Source: an uncultured Prevotella sp. (GTDB taxonomy: Bacteria > Bacteroidota > Bacteroidia > Bacteroidales > Bacteroidaceae). Taken from it: 10,296 nucleotides of DNA. The notes below the pieces were generated by a model that was given only the letters and a program-made list of their open reading frames with translations, was not told the DNA's origin and ran no database searches. Made by a program: the position numbers and the translations under genes. Shown one piece after another: positions 1 through 7,189 of this stretch. Within the stretch, counting starts at the first letter, position 1, and each line of letters opens with the position of its first letter. Location of the stretch: contig CALCUV010000259.1 in the NCBI GenBank assembly GCA_937906765.1, positions 1 to 10,296 of the forward strand, in the 5' to 3' direction.

Positions 1-77
1 ATATCTGTATTGATGGCGGTATGACCAAGCAGATGATTTATCACGGAGATTGTGGATGGAAGTTAGAGAATATTTAA
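1..77 (+). CDS. 3' end of an unidentified gene cut by the window edge
   Basis: Reading from base 3, a frame stays open for 24 codons and ends with TAA at 75-77. Its last residues include IDGGMTKQMIYHGDCGW. I do not recognise the family from so short a tail. The stop codon touches the ATG of the nucleotidyltransferase gene at 78, so the two genes are probably cotranscribed and translationally coupled. The directly abutting junction is the main reason to believe this is a real gene end and not a chance open frame. Confidence 0.5.
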   Translation, partial: ICIDGGMTKQMIYHGDCGWKLENI

Positions 78-743
78 ATGAACGAGGATATGATGGATAT
101 AAATGTTTGGATGAATGACTTCCTTCAGAAATTGAATGAAACTTTTGCGAATCGTGTTTGGTTTGTTGGTTTACAAGGAAGTTATGGTCGTGGCGAGGCG
201 ACAGAAACGAGTGATATAGATGTTGTGGTAATCCTTGACGAACTATGCGCATCAGATATTCAGGCATATCATGATATGTTGGACAATTTGCCTCATAGAG
301 AATTGATTTGCGGTTTTGTGTCGGGTAAGGATGAAATTCTGAACTGGGAACCTTCCGACCTTTTCCAATTTTATAACGACACAATTGCCATAAAAGGAAG
401 TTTGGATGATTTGCTTCCTTTGATAGACAACGTAGCTATAGAAAGAGCCATTAAGATTGGGGCATGTAACATATATCATGGATGTGTTCATAATATGTTG
501 CATGAAAAGAATGAAGATGTCTTGAAAGGATTGTACAAGGCAGCTTCATTTGTTGTGCAAGCAATAGTTTTCAAGCAGACTGGTAATTATGTCAAACTTC
601 AAAACCAATTGCTTCAAGTCGCATCAAATGAGGAGCGTAAAATAATTGAGACCTTTATAAATTACAAAAAAGGAGAGTGTGTAAATCTTAATGCCGACTC
701 TCTGTTGCTGTTTGAATGGTCAAAAAAATGGATTAGAAATTGA
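78..743 (+). CDS. Small nucleotidyltransferase (polymerase-beta / MNT-like fold)
   Basis: This 221-residue protein carries the hallmark nucleotidyltransferase signature near the N-terminus: G34-S35, a glycine-rich turn, then D46-I-D48, the metal-binding Asp pair. Enzymes with this signature transfer a nucleotide from an NTP to a small molecule or protein (aminoglycoside adenylyltransferases, MNT antitoxins and many uncharacterised relatives). I cannot clearly place the third catalytic carboxylate. The C-terminal half (about 110-221) is predicted helical and may be a substrate- or partner-binding domain. The ATG directly follows the previous gene's TAA, and Met5 and Met6 are alternative starts. 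No obvious HEPN toxin partner is visible beside it, so a toxin-antitoxin role is unsupported. The family is confident, but the substrate is unknown; a resistance role should not be assumed. Confidence 0.8.
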   Translation: MNEDMMDINVWMNDFLQKLNETFANRVWFVGLQGSYGRGEATETSDIDVVVILDELCASDIQAYHDMLDNLPHRELICGFVSGKDEILNWEPSDLFQFYNDTIAIKGSLDDLLPLIDNVAIERAIKIGACNIYHGCVHNMLHEKNEDVLKGLYKAASFVVQAIVFKQTGNYVKLQNQLLQVASNEERKIIETFINYKKGECVNLNADSLLLFEWSKKWIRN

Positions 744-822
744 TGTTTGGACAATAGGAACAATAACATATGCAATATGTTTCTCTTCAAATCTCCATTC
801 AACAAATGAACCTTTACATCCT

Positions 823-1245
823 ATGAAAAGTAAAACTAATGATAGTATGAAGATACGATATTGGTTCCTCCCAATTCTAATTATAGTTATGAATGTCTTG
901 ATTATTAGTGTGCGATAGAATTCATAACCAGAACTACTTGCGGCACACTATGATCTTCAAGGAAATGCTAGCGGTACGATGTCACGTAATGTGCTACTCT
1001 TATATCCATTAGCAGAAACACTGTTGTGTCTATTCGCTTATGTAGTTGCACGGATAAAGCAGAAACTCCAATTTGGTCTTATAATCTTGACATCAGGTGT
1101 TTCCCTTGTCTTACTTTCTTCAACATTAGTGTCATTGACCTCAGGAACTATGCCTGTTTTCATGCTTGCCAAACCAGTAATTCTGTTGGTGGCTATTATC
1201 GGTTTTATAGTGAGTGTTGTTAAATCCCATAATAATATAAATTGA
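823..1245 (+). pseudogene. DUF1648 / SdpI-like membrane protein gene with two in-frame stops
   Basis: One frame encodes a coherent small membrane protein from ATG 823 (or ATG 847) to TAA 1243-1245, interrupted only by TAG at 916-918 and TAA at 925-927. Before the stops is a hydrophobic segment around WFLPILIIVMNVLIISV. Directly after them comes PELLAAHYDLQGNASG, which matches the DUF1648 pattern (Pro, then His, then an N/D-x-x-G turn). Three more hydrophobic segments follow. DUF1648 occurs in SdpI-type and other poorly characterised integral membrane proteins. The frame is the same on both sides, so two substitutions (for example TTA to TAA) explain the damage more simply than indels, although a pair of compensating frameshifts is possible. 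The rest is well preserved, so inactivation looks recent. A downstream restart at ATG 979 would give an 88-residue protein lacking the first segment. Confidence 0.65.
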
Positions 1246-1461
1246 AGATAAAGTCCAAGTTTTAACACCTACGCTTTAGAGAAACACTGCCACTTATAAA
1301 CATATAAACGGTAACAAGTAGATAATCGACTTGTTTCTGTTTAATAAATAGTATCGTAAGTACTAACGTTATAATTGATACAATTTCCTTACAACTATGT
1401 TAGTCACACTTCAATTATTAAAGTAAATTTATTTCAATCGATTTGTCGTCCGTTATCACCT

Positions 1462-2304
1462 TTAGCATATGAGCATAAGGTATGCTACCGCCGCAGGAAT
1501 GGCGAGGAGGGAAGAGTCGAAACGGTCAAGGAGACCACCGTGACCGGGAAGAATATTTCCGCTATCTTTGATGCCTACTTGGCGTTTGAGAAGACTTTCT
1601 ACGAGGTCGCCCCATGTGCCAAACACACATACGGTGAGTGCCAAACCCATCCATTGCCAGAGTTCCATATACTTGGGTTCGTAAGCGTAGATGCCCCATG
1701 CTGCTGCTAGACAAAGCAATCCGCCCCCAATGCTCCCTACCCATGATTTCTTGGGAGAAATGCGGGGGAAGAGTTTTGCGGGGAAGTAACGACTTAACAA
1801 ACTTCCTACGAGGTAGGCACCCGTATCGCTCATCCAAAGGAATATGAAGACAGAAAGGGGGAAGATAAAGTCATACTGCATCTTGTTGGCAAAACTATCG
1901 TAATGCAATCCCAACACAGAGAGCAAGGCGAAGGGAAGTGCGATGTACATCTGTGAAGCAAAGGCGTATGTCCAATTCTTCAAGGGATTAGGTTCTTGAC
2001 GATAGAGTTCGCTCACTAATAAATAAATGAGTGTAAGCAAGTAGGGCGTGAATTCACGTCCTGAAATCAATCCGAGTTGATACCATCCTACGGCGAAGAC
2101 AAGGTAAAAACCTGCTACTGCACTTATCATGCGGTTTATTGAGGCACCAGCATGATTGTTGACTATGGTGCCAAATTCCCAAATAGACAAAGCGGCAACA
2201 ATGCTGAAGAGCATGATGAGAGAGTAGGGAGAGTAAAGTATGCTACCAATAAGCACAGCAGCAAAGGTAAGGCCAGTGATGGCGCGGATGATGAAATTCT
2301 TCAT
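1462..2304 (-). CDS. cdsA: Phosphatidate cytidylyltransferase (CDP-diacylglycerol synthase)
   Basis: CdsA is an integral inner-membrane enzyme that converts phosphatidic acid and CTP to CDP-diacylglycerol and pyrophosphate, the branch point for phospholipid synthesis. The 280-residue length is normal. The protein is hydrophobic throughout, with several membrane segments. The C-terminal CDS family signature is complete at about residues 232-264: GDLVESLLKR, then KDSG, then PGHGGLLDRFDS. A further conserved acidic site lies at S159-D160-T161-G162. The gene follows ftsH on the same strand with an 82-base gap and is probably cotranscribed with it, an arrangement usual in Bacteroidales. It converges on the broken DUF1648 gene. 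I found no convincing terminator in the 216 bases beyond its stop. Confidence 0.95.
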   Translation of the reverse strand: MKNFIIRAITGLTFAAVLIGSILYSPYSLIMLFSIVAALSIWEFGTIVNNHAGASINRMISAVAGFYLVFAVGWYQLGLISGREFTPYLLTLIYLLVSELYRQEPNPLKNWTYAFASQMYIALPFALLSVLGLHYDSFANKMQYDFIFPLSVFIFLWMSDTGAYLVGSLLSRYFPAKLFPRISPKKSWVGSIGGGLLCLAAAWGIYAYEPKYMELWQWMGLALTVCVFGTWGDLVESLLKRQVGIKDSGNILPGHGGLLDRFDSSLLAIPAAVAYLMLIC

Positions 2305-2332
2305 TCGATGTTATGTTGTTTTTTCTACAGGT

Positions 2333-2367
2333 ACTATAGGCACTATTGTATAAACTATAGTTACTAT
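2333..2367. repeat. Two 14-bp ACTATAG-nn-ACTAT repeats, 21 bp apart
   Basis: In the ftsH-cdsA gap the 14-mer ACTATAGGCACTAT (2333-2346) recurs as ACTATAGTTACTAT (2354-2367), 12 of 14 identical and spaced 21 bp start to start, about two helical turns. The second copy contains the perfect palindrome ACTATAGT. On the - strand a near-consensus promoter box, TATCTTTTG (2384-2376), lies just upstream of the repeats and overlaps the end of ftsH. The repeats could be an operator or leader element for cdsA, but the sequence is short and AT-rich, so chance or local slippage is also possible. Confidence 0.45.
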
Positions 2368-2386
2368 AATCTCTACAAAAGATAAT

Positions 2387-4420
2387 CTACTCAGCATTTT
2401 GCGCTTCCTCAGCTGCAGCTTGCTTGCGCTCTTCCTCAATCAATTGCTTTACCGCTTCAAGTTCTTCGGTGCGGTCGGTGAGGGGAAGTTCAGTTTCGGG
2501 CTTCTGCTCCTCTTCAAGAATCTCGTCGGCACGACTCTTCCAAGGACGCTTGCCAAAGATGTTTTCTACATCTTCAGTGAAAATCACTTCCTTATCGCAA
2601 AGGAGGTTGGCGAGCTGTGCATGCTTTTCGGCATTTTCACTGAGCAATCGCTTAGCACGTTCGTACTGCGCTTGGATGAGTTTGCTTACTTCAGCGTCAA
2701 TCTTCTCGGCGGTGCTGTCAGAATAGGGTTTTGTGAAACCATACTCCTGATTGTTGTAATAGCAGAGGTTAGAAAGCGAATCGCTCATACCCAAGTATGC
2801 TACCATTCCGTAAGCACGCTTAGTCACCGTCTCCAAGTCGTTGAGCGCCCCCGAAGAGATGTTACCCGTAAAGAGTTCTTCAGCAGCGCGACCACCGAGA
2901 GTCGCACAGATTTCGTCCAACATCTGATTCTTGGTCGTAATAGTGCGTTCTTCAGGAAGGTACCACGCAGCACCGAGTGCCTGTCCGCGGGGTACAATCG
3001 TTACCTTCACGAGGGGATTGGCATGCTCCAAGAGCCAAGAAACACTGGCGTGACCCGCTTCATGAATGGCAATCGTGCGCTTTTCCGCTTTCGTCATTAC
3101 CTTAGTCTTCTTCTCTAAACCACCGATGATGCGGTCAACGGCGTCTAAGAAGTCTTGCTTTGACACAACGGGTTTATTGTGGCGCGCCGCAATGAGGGCT
3201 GCTTCGTTACATACGTTGGCAATATCGGCACCTGAGAAACCAGGAGTTTGGCGTGCTAAGAAGTCGATGTCGAGATTTTCTTCCTTCTTCAAGGGTTTGA
3301 GATGAACACCAAAGATGGCGATACGCTCTTGAAGGTCGGGGAGTTCTACGTGAATCTGACGGTCGAAACGTCCTGCGCGGAGTAATGCTTCGTCAAGAAT
3401 TTCTACGCGATTGGTCGCCGCAAGGATAATTACCCCAGAGTTATTGCCAAAACCATCCATCTCTGTGAGCAGCTGGTTGAGTGTGCTTTCGCGCTCATCG
3501 TTCTGATTGAACGAGGGATTTTTTCCGCGTGCACGACCAATGGCGTCAATTTCATCAATGAAGATGATGCAGGGCGCTTTTTCCTTCGCCTTTGCAAAGA
3601 GGTCGCGTACACGACTTGCACCTACACCAACAAACATTTCTACGAAGTCACTACCTGCGAGTGAGAAGAAGGGAACGTCTGCTTCACCTGCAACAGCCTT
3701 CGCGAGCAATGTTTTACCTGTTCCCGGAGGACCCACGAGCAAAGCACCCTTGGGGATTTTACCGCCAAGTTCGGTGTACTTTTGGGGATTTTTCAAGAAG
3801 TCTACAATTTCCTTGACTTCTTGCTTGGGACCTTCTTGACCTGCAACGTCTGCAAAGGTGACATGCTTTTCAGCAGAACCCTTGTCGAAGAGGCGGGCGC
3901 GACTCTTGCCAACATTGAAAATGCCACCACCGCCAGCACCGCCACTCATGCGTCTCATTATGAAGTACCATAGACCGATGAACAAGAAGATGGGAAGGAT
4001 TGTGCCGAGTATGCTCATCAACCAACCACTTTCTTCCTTAAAGGTTACTTTTCCTTTATAATCAATGCTTTCCAAGAACGCATCAACCTTGTCAGGACTA
4101 GGGTAGCGCGCCGAAAGCGTAGGGTGCTTACCGGTTTGGTCCACATTCTGTTTAAACACTTCTTGAATGTGTTTTCCAAGTACAACAAGACTCACCTGTC
4201 CATCCGTCTTATTAACAACAATATCGTTGGTATAACCCTTTTGGACGTAGGTCTTGAATTCAGAATAACTGATTTCTTTGTTGATGCCACCCGTAGCGTC
4301 GCCTCCACTATAAATCATATAGATGAGCGCACCGATGGCAATGATGTATATCCAACTGAGGTTGAAGCGTGGCATCTTGGGCTTCTCACCTCCCTGTTGG
4401 GGTTGTTGGGGAGTTGGCAT
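2387..4420 (-). CDS. ftsH: ATP-dependent zinc metalloprotease FtsH
   Basis: FtsH is a membrane-anchored AAA+ protease that forms hexamers and degrades misfolded membrane proteins and selected cytosolic proteins. The 677-residue protein has all the parts in order: a Pro/Gln-rich N-terminus, a first membrane segment at about 22-38, a periplasmic domain, and a second membrane segment at about 133-154. Next come a Gly-rich hinge (160-166), Walker A GPPGTGKT (230-237), the pore-loop motif FVG (263-265), Walker B IIFIDE (285-290), and arginine fingers in RAGRFDR (348-354). The zinc site is HEAGH (453-457), with D528 in ALNDLE as the likely third ligand. The C-terminus (about 630-677) is a charged Glu/Gln/Lys-rich tail, common in Bacteroidota FtsH. 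No catalytic residue is missing. ATG 4420 is preferred because it precedes the first membrane segment; Met16 is an alternative. The gene lies 179 bases downstream of rsfS. Confidence 0.98.
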   Translation of the reverse strand: MPTPQQPQQGGEKPKMPRFNLSWIYIIAIGALIYMIYSGGDATGGINKEISYSEFKTYVQKGYTNDIVVNKTDGQVSLVVLGKHIQEVFKQNVDQTGKHPTLSARYPSPDKVDAFLESIDYKGKVTFKEESGWLMSILGTILPIFLFIGLWYFIMRRMSGGAGGGGIFNVGKSRARLFDKGSAEKHVTFADVAGQEGPKQEVKEIVDFLKNPQKYTELGGKIPKGALLVGPPGTGKTLLAKAVAGEADVPFFSLAGSDFVEMFVGVGASRVRDLFAKAKEKAPCIIFIDEIDAIGRARGKNPSFNQNDERESTLNQLLTEMDGFGNNSGVIILAATNRVEILDEALLRAGRFDRQIHVELPDLQERIAIFGVHLKPLKKEENLDIDFLARQTPGFSGADIANVCNEAALIAARHNKPVVSKQDFLDAVDRIIGGLEKKTKVMTKAEKRTIAIHEAGHASVSWLLEHANPLVKVTIVPRGQALGAAWYLPEERTITTKNQMLDEICATLGGRAAEELFTGNISSGALNDLETVTKRAYGMVAYLGMSDSLSNLCYYNNQEYGFTKPYSDSTAEKIDAEVSKLIQAQYERAKRLLSENAEKHAQLANLLCDKEVIFTEDVENIFGKRPWKSRADEILEEEQKPETELPLTDRTEELEAVKQLIEEERKQAAAEEAQNAE

Positions 4421-4534
4421 ATATTGTGGGAGTTATAAGTGAGTAGTTAGTAGTGAGTAGTACCGTGCGGGGGTAATTAAGCGTTGAACTTGATTACTTT
4501 CTTGTCTATTCGTGCCTGGTTAACTTGTCTACTA

Positions 4535-4581
4535 TTATAAGGTGACAATTCTTAAAACCTAAAAGCAAAGTGACCTTATAA
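4535..4581. repeat. Inverted repeat in the rsfS-ftsH gap
   Basis: TTATAAGGT (4535-4543) and ACCTTATAA (4573-4581) form a perfect 9-bp inverted repeat around a 29-base loop. Within the same stretch CTTAAAACC occurs twice. No T-tract follows the stem on the - strand, so this is not a standard intrinsic terminator. It could be an RNA processing site or a protein site between rsfS and ftsH, or chance in AT-rich DNA. Confidence 0.3.
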
Positions 4582-4599
4582 CCTTAAAACCGTGTCAGG

Positions 4600-4948
4600 T
4601 TAATCCAAATCAGGAATTTCTGTAATATTGGCATCCGCCCAAATGTTCTCGATGTCGTAAAATTCACGCGCATCGGGCACGAGGATATGTACCATAGTCG
4701 GCAGCCACCCAAATGGCATTGTTCAAACCTGCTACGGTGGCAGGTTTTTCACCCGCCTGCTTGCGTGCAAATTCTTCTACAGAGTCCGCAATAGCATCCA
4801 CCTGCTGGGGTGTGTTGCCCGTACAAACAACGAAGTATTGTGCGGGAGCAGTGTCAAACTTTGTGAGGTCACAAACCACGATGCTGCGCCCCTTCTTTTC
4901 TTGTATTCCGTCAATGATGGCATTAACGAGTTTAGGGAAATTTGTCAT
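4600..4948 (-). pseudogene. rsfS: Ribosomal silencing factor RsfS (YbeB/DUF143), frameshifted
   Basis: RsfS binds ribosomal protein L14 and blocks joining of the ribosomal subunits when nutrients are scarce. The intact frame from ATG 4948 reads as a normal RsfS for about 85 residues, including QYFVVCTGN and GLNNAIWVAADYG. It then runs into ten aberrant residues and stops at 4664. The missing C-terminus is present in another frame: MVHILVPDARE followed by FYDIENIWADANITEIPDLD, ending with TAA at 4600-4602. The shift lies at about 4687-4696, where the protein should run from DYG through one or two more residues into MVH. The break falls where two ATGGT copies would be expected close together, so an 8- or 11-base deletion between them fits. 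The truncated product would lack the conserved MVH segment, so function is probably lost. Alternatively this is a sequencing or assembly error. Confidence 0.85.
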
Positions 4949-4986
4949 GTCTATTTTAGTTATTGTAAAAGGTTCATAATAAGCAG

Positions 4987-4996
4987 TGCAAATTTA
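4987..4996 (-). promoter_or_regulatory. Bacteroidota -7 promoter box upstream of rsfS
   Basis: Read on the - strand, this is TAAATTTGCA, an exact match to the TAnnTTTG(CA) box recognised by the main sigma factor of Bacteroidota. It lies 39 bases upstream of the rsfS ATG, so transcription would begin with a leader of about 30 bases. No clear TTTG -33 element is seen at the usual 19-21 base spacing. It probably drives rsfS-ftsH-cdsA. Confidence 0.6.
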
Positions 4997-5055
4997 CTTA
5001 TTTATTTTGATATGACATAATATATGCAAATGATTCCTCAAAGTCAAATGTAGTG

Positions 5056-5120
5056 AAAATTATTAGTTACTTTGTTGAAAATATGTTACTAAGTGTCTCA
5101 ACAAAGTAACTAATAGTTTT
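5056..5120. terminator. Long hairpin with flanking A/T tracts (terminator-like)
   Basis: A perfect 17-bp inverted repeat (5062-5078 with 5098-5114) surrounds a 19-base loop. It extends to about 23 bp through pairs to 5056/5120, with one G-T wobble. A run of six T's (5117-5122) follows on the + strand, and a shorter T-run on the - strand, so it is bidirectional but better oriented for + transcripts. The loop repeats the stem segment GTTACT, so an alternative shorter hairpin could form. It lies about 60 bases upstream of the rsfS promoter box, where it would insulate rsfS from read-through. Confidence 0.6.
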
Positions 5121-5434
5121 TTGTAAATCTGTTGAAGCGTCAAACCTTGACTCCCTTTTTAGAACCAGTAGTTACTTGAGATTTGTTACGTTGATGATTG
5201 CCTATAATTTGCATGTCTCGATTCTTGCATTAATACTGACGTTGTCCCCTGAAACTATTTCTAACCACGTATGAAGAAGTATAAAACATACTTATATTAT
5301 ATCGTTAATAATATATTGTAAGTGTCAGATTATTAGTATTGTTATAGATGAATTATCTCGAAATTATTTATACGCTCTTCCCGAATATAAGGTACGTTCT
5401 TGTTTAATGAAAATTCAAGTATGAGAATTTTAAG
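5121..5434. other. Non-coding gap between two related hairpins
   Basis: The 603-base gap from 4949 to 5551 contains no credible gene. Apart from the rsfS promoter box and the two hairpins, this middle part is AT-rich. It contains an imperfect inverted repeat (5290-5302 with 5311-5323, 11 of 13 pairs) and a TATAATTTGCA segment at 5204-5214 on the + strand that resembles a promoter box with one extra base. If that box were active, a + transcript of about 280 nt would end at the 5435-5497 hairpin. That would be a small-RNA candidate, but the evidence is weak. Confidence 0.25.
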
Positions 5435-5497
5435 AACTAAAAAATGTCGTGGTTGAAACACTTTAACTTAGTGACTCAACCACGACATTTTTTAGTT
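5435..5497. terminator. Strong bidirectional intrinsic terminator after the HU-LysM gene
   Basis: A perfect 22-bp inverted repeat (5435-5456 with 5476-5497) encloses a 19-base loop that itself contains CACT/AGTG. The GC-rich core (GTCGTGGTTG) is flanked by A6 on one arm and T6 on the other, giving terminator geometry on both strands. It lies 55 bases beyond the stop of the HU-LysM gene and most likely ends the ftsY-rimO-HU-HU/LysM operon. Confidence 0.85.
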
Positions 5498-5551
5498 ACA
5501 TGGAATACAACTTGAATCTATGATTTATGACTCATGGAGTTACTTGCTTCT

Positions 5552-6895
5552 TCATTGTATTTTGGGTATATCAGCAAACTCTTCTTTCTCTACTAATTGC
5601 GGAAGAAGGAGTTCAGTGCCTAAGGGGAGATTGTAAGGAGGGGTTAGATTGTTGTATAGTATAATATATTTTGCATAATCTTTATGACCATACGTTTTAC
5701 GCGCTATTTGATAGAGCGTGTCTCCAGAACGTAAAACGTGAGTGGCATAGGTTCCGATGATAAGGAAACTGCCTACGTTTACTTGCTTTTGTCCCTCTGC
5801 GAGTTTGTCGGCTGTCTTTCTGTCAATACCTCTAATTACCGAGAGTGTGTCGGCACCTTCGGGAAGAAGATCTTGGGGCGTGTTTGAGATTACAGAATCG
5901 GTCGGGATTTGGATGGAGTCTTCTTGCGCTGTATTTACGATTGTGTCTTTAACAACTGTCTGTTGGGTTTCGTGGTGATATATGGATTCAAGTGGAATGA
6001 TTTTGTGATAACCTGCAAGGTAACTGATAATGATGGTGAGTATCCAAATGAAACCAATGAGCAACCAACGGAATTTATGGCTTTTGTTGGTGGTGTCCAT
6101 GTAGTTTTCGTCAGATGAAGAGTCGTTATTATCTTCGGTTTGATTTAATTCAGAGTCGTCAGAGGATGATGTGGGGGATTCTGCAACTTCGTTTTGAGGG
6201 CTTTCTTGTTCTTGCAACGTCAGAGTGCCGGTGCTTTTTTCTTCAGTGTGCATTTCAATTAAAGTAGAATCCTCAAGAATGGTTGGGCTTTCAGTAGGTG
6301 TAGTTTCCTCAAGGGGTGCGGTTTCCTCTGTAGGTGTTGTTTTCTCAGGAGTTGTAAGGGCTTCGGGGGCGATTGTTTCTTCCGGCGCCGTTGTTTCTTC
6401 CTGTCTTGAGGGTTCTTCTCTTTCCTCTAAAGACTCTAGTGGCTGATTAGTCGTTGCTTCAGTTATATGTTCTTGTACGAGCAACTCCTCTTCATCGTTT
6501 GTTTGTTCTTCTTTGAATTCTGAGTCTTCTTGAACCTCATCTTCTATCGATTCGATTTCTTCAATTGTTGCAGAATCAGGGATTACACATGTTTCGAAGT
6601 GACTGAAGGGGCGGTTGACGAGTTCCTTTAAAGCGGTATCGGGAAGAAAAGAAACTTTCGTGTGTCCGCTAATTTGGAAGCGCTCTCCTGTGTTGATGTT
6701 TACGCTCTCGCGTTCGCTCACACTCACGAGTTTGAATGTTCCAAATCCTTTGATTTTAACGAAACTATCATTTTTAAGTCCCTCTTCAATGACTTCAAAG
6801 AATGCACGAATAAAGGCCTCACTTTTTTTCTTCGTGATGCCTTGATTTTGTGCTATGAGGTCTATAAAATCTGCTGGGAGGAGTTTCCTGCTCAT
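5552..6895 (-). CDS. HU-domain / transmembrane / LysM fusion protein
   Basis: This 447-residue protein has four parts. Residues 1-93 form an HU/IHF-type DNA-binding domain, with the KIKGFGTF core (47-54), an arm around NINTGERFQI (66-75) and the C-terminal ALKELVN helix. Residues 94-270 are a low-complexity, strongly acidic Glu/Thr/Pro/Ser linker. Residues 276-296 form one hydrophobic membrane segment preceded by KSHKFR, which favours a cytoplasmic N-terminus. Residues 297-380 are a second linker, and about 384-434 form a LysM domain (HVLRSGDTLYQIARKTYG through LPLGTELLLPQL), a fold that binds peptidoglycan-type glycans. The predicted topology puts the DNA-binding domain in the cytoplasm and LysM in the periplasm, so the protein could link nucleoid to cell wall. 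That function is an inference. The ATG overlaps the upstream HU stop as ATGA, implying translational coupling. There is no cleavable signal peptide; the internal segment acts as signal-anchor. Confidence 0.9.
   Translation of the reverse strand: MSRKLLPADFIDLIAQNQGITKKKSEAFIRAFFEVIEEGLKNDSFVKIKGFGTFKLVSVSERESVNINTGERFQISGHTKVSFLPDTALKELVNRPFSHFETCVIPDSATIEEIESIEDEVQEDSEFKEEQTNDEEELLVQEHITEATTNQPLESLEEREEPSRQEETTAPEETIAPEALTTPEKTTPTEETAPLEETTPTESPTILEDSTLIEMHTEEKSTGTLTLQEQESPQNEVAESPTSSSDDSELNQTEDNNDSSSDENYMDTTNKSHKFRWLLIGFIWILTIIISYLAGYHKIIPLESIYHHETQQTVVKDTIVNTAQEDSIQIPTDSVISNTPQDLLPEGADTLSVIRGIDRKTADKLAEGQKQVNVGSFLIIGTYATHVLRSGDTLYQIARKTYGHKDYAKYIILYNNLTPPYNLPLGTELLLPQLVEKEEFADIPKIQ
6287..6400 (-). 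repeat. Degenerate Thr/Pro/Glu repeats in the HU-LysM linker
   Basis: Residues 166-203 of the HU-LysM protein are an irregular repetition of a short acidic unit like EETTAPEE or PEKTTPTE. The DNA shows matching repeats of GTTTCTTC and GTTTCCTC. Such tracts expand and contract by slippage and encode flexible, extended, negatively charged chains. Here the tract would be a cytoplasmic spacer between the DNA-binding domain and the membrane. Confidence 0.7.
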
Positions 6896-7170
6896 AATGA
6901 TTGCAGTTTGTCTTTGAGCACGTTGCTCATTTTAAAAGAAATAGCAAGTTTTGGGGGAACTAGAAGGCGTTGCTTCGTGGTGGGGTTTACCATAACGCGC
7001 TCTAATTTCTTTTTTACCTCCAAACTTCCAAATCCCTGAATGCTGAAACTATCACCTTCGTTTAGATTGTCGGCAATGGCAAGTGATAGGGCATTTGCTA
7101 AGTTTTGTGCTTCTTTGGGAGATAGTTCTGTTCTTGAGGCTATTTCTGCGAAAAATTCTTTGCTATTCAT
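6892..7170 (-). CDS. HU/IHF family DNA-binding protein (92 residues)
   Basis: This is a stand-alone single-domain HU/IHF-type protein of typical length. It has an N-terminal helical pair, the GDSFSIQGFGSLEVKK core (39-54), a DNA-contacting arm with VNPTTKQ (61-67), and the closing helix of the fold. Family members form dimers that bend and compact DNA. The sequence is divergent from classical HU; the arm has NPTT where canonical HU has NPxTG. The gene lies 19 bases downstream of rimO and overlaps the HU-LysM gene by four bases (ATGA). This tight pairing suggests that the two HU domains are made together and might form a heterodimer, placing this soluble subunit at the membrane; that is an inference. 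Confidence 0.92.
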   Translation of the reverse strand: MNSKEFFAEIASRTELSPKEAQNLANALSLAIADNLNEGDSFSIQGFGSLEVKKKLERVMVNPTTKQRLLVPPKLAISFKMSNVLKDKLQSL

Positions 7171-7189
7171 AGTGATAATAGGCGCATTT

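Noticed and set aside
746-783. TTTG ... TATGTTTC as a promoter for the DUF1648 gene
   Set aside because: The spacing of about 26 bases is outside the 19-21 expected for Bacteroidota promoters, and the box lacks its final G.
1313-1335. AACAAGT / ACTTGTT hairpin between the DUF1648 gene and cdsA
   Set aside because: The stem is only 7 AT-rich bp with a 9-base loop and a poor T-tract, so it does not support a terminator.
2399-3118. 239-residue open frame on the + strand inside ftsH
   Set aside because: It is antisense to a strongly conserved gene, Cys/Leu/Arg-rich without any domain pattern, and is explained by the codon use of ftsH on the other strand.
4664-4700. Programmed frameshifting in rsfS
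   Set aside because: No slippery heptamer is visible at the shift, and RsfS is not known to use frameshifting; a deletion or sequence error is simpler.
5271-5321. 16-codon frame starting MKKYKTYLYY in the 603-base gap
   Set aside because: It is too short, overlaps an AT-rich inverted repeat and has no clear start signal or partner gene.
6225-6446. Ser/Val-rich 73-residue + strand frame in the HU-LysM linker region
   Set aside because: It is the antisense shadow of the Thr/Glu/Pro repeat tract and has no features of a real protein.
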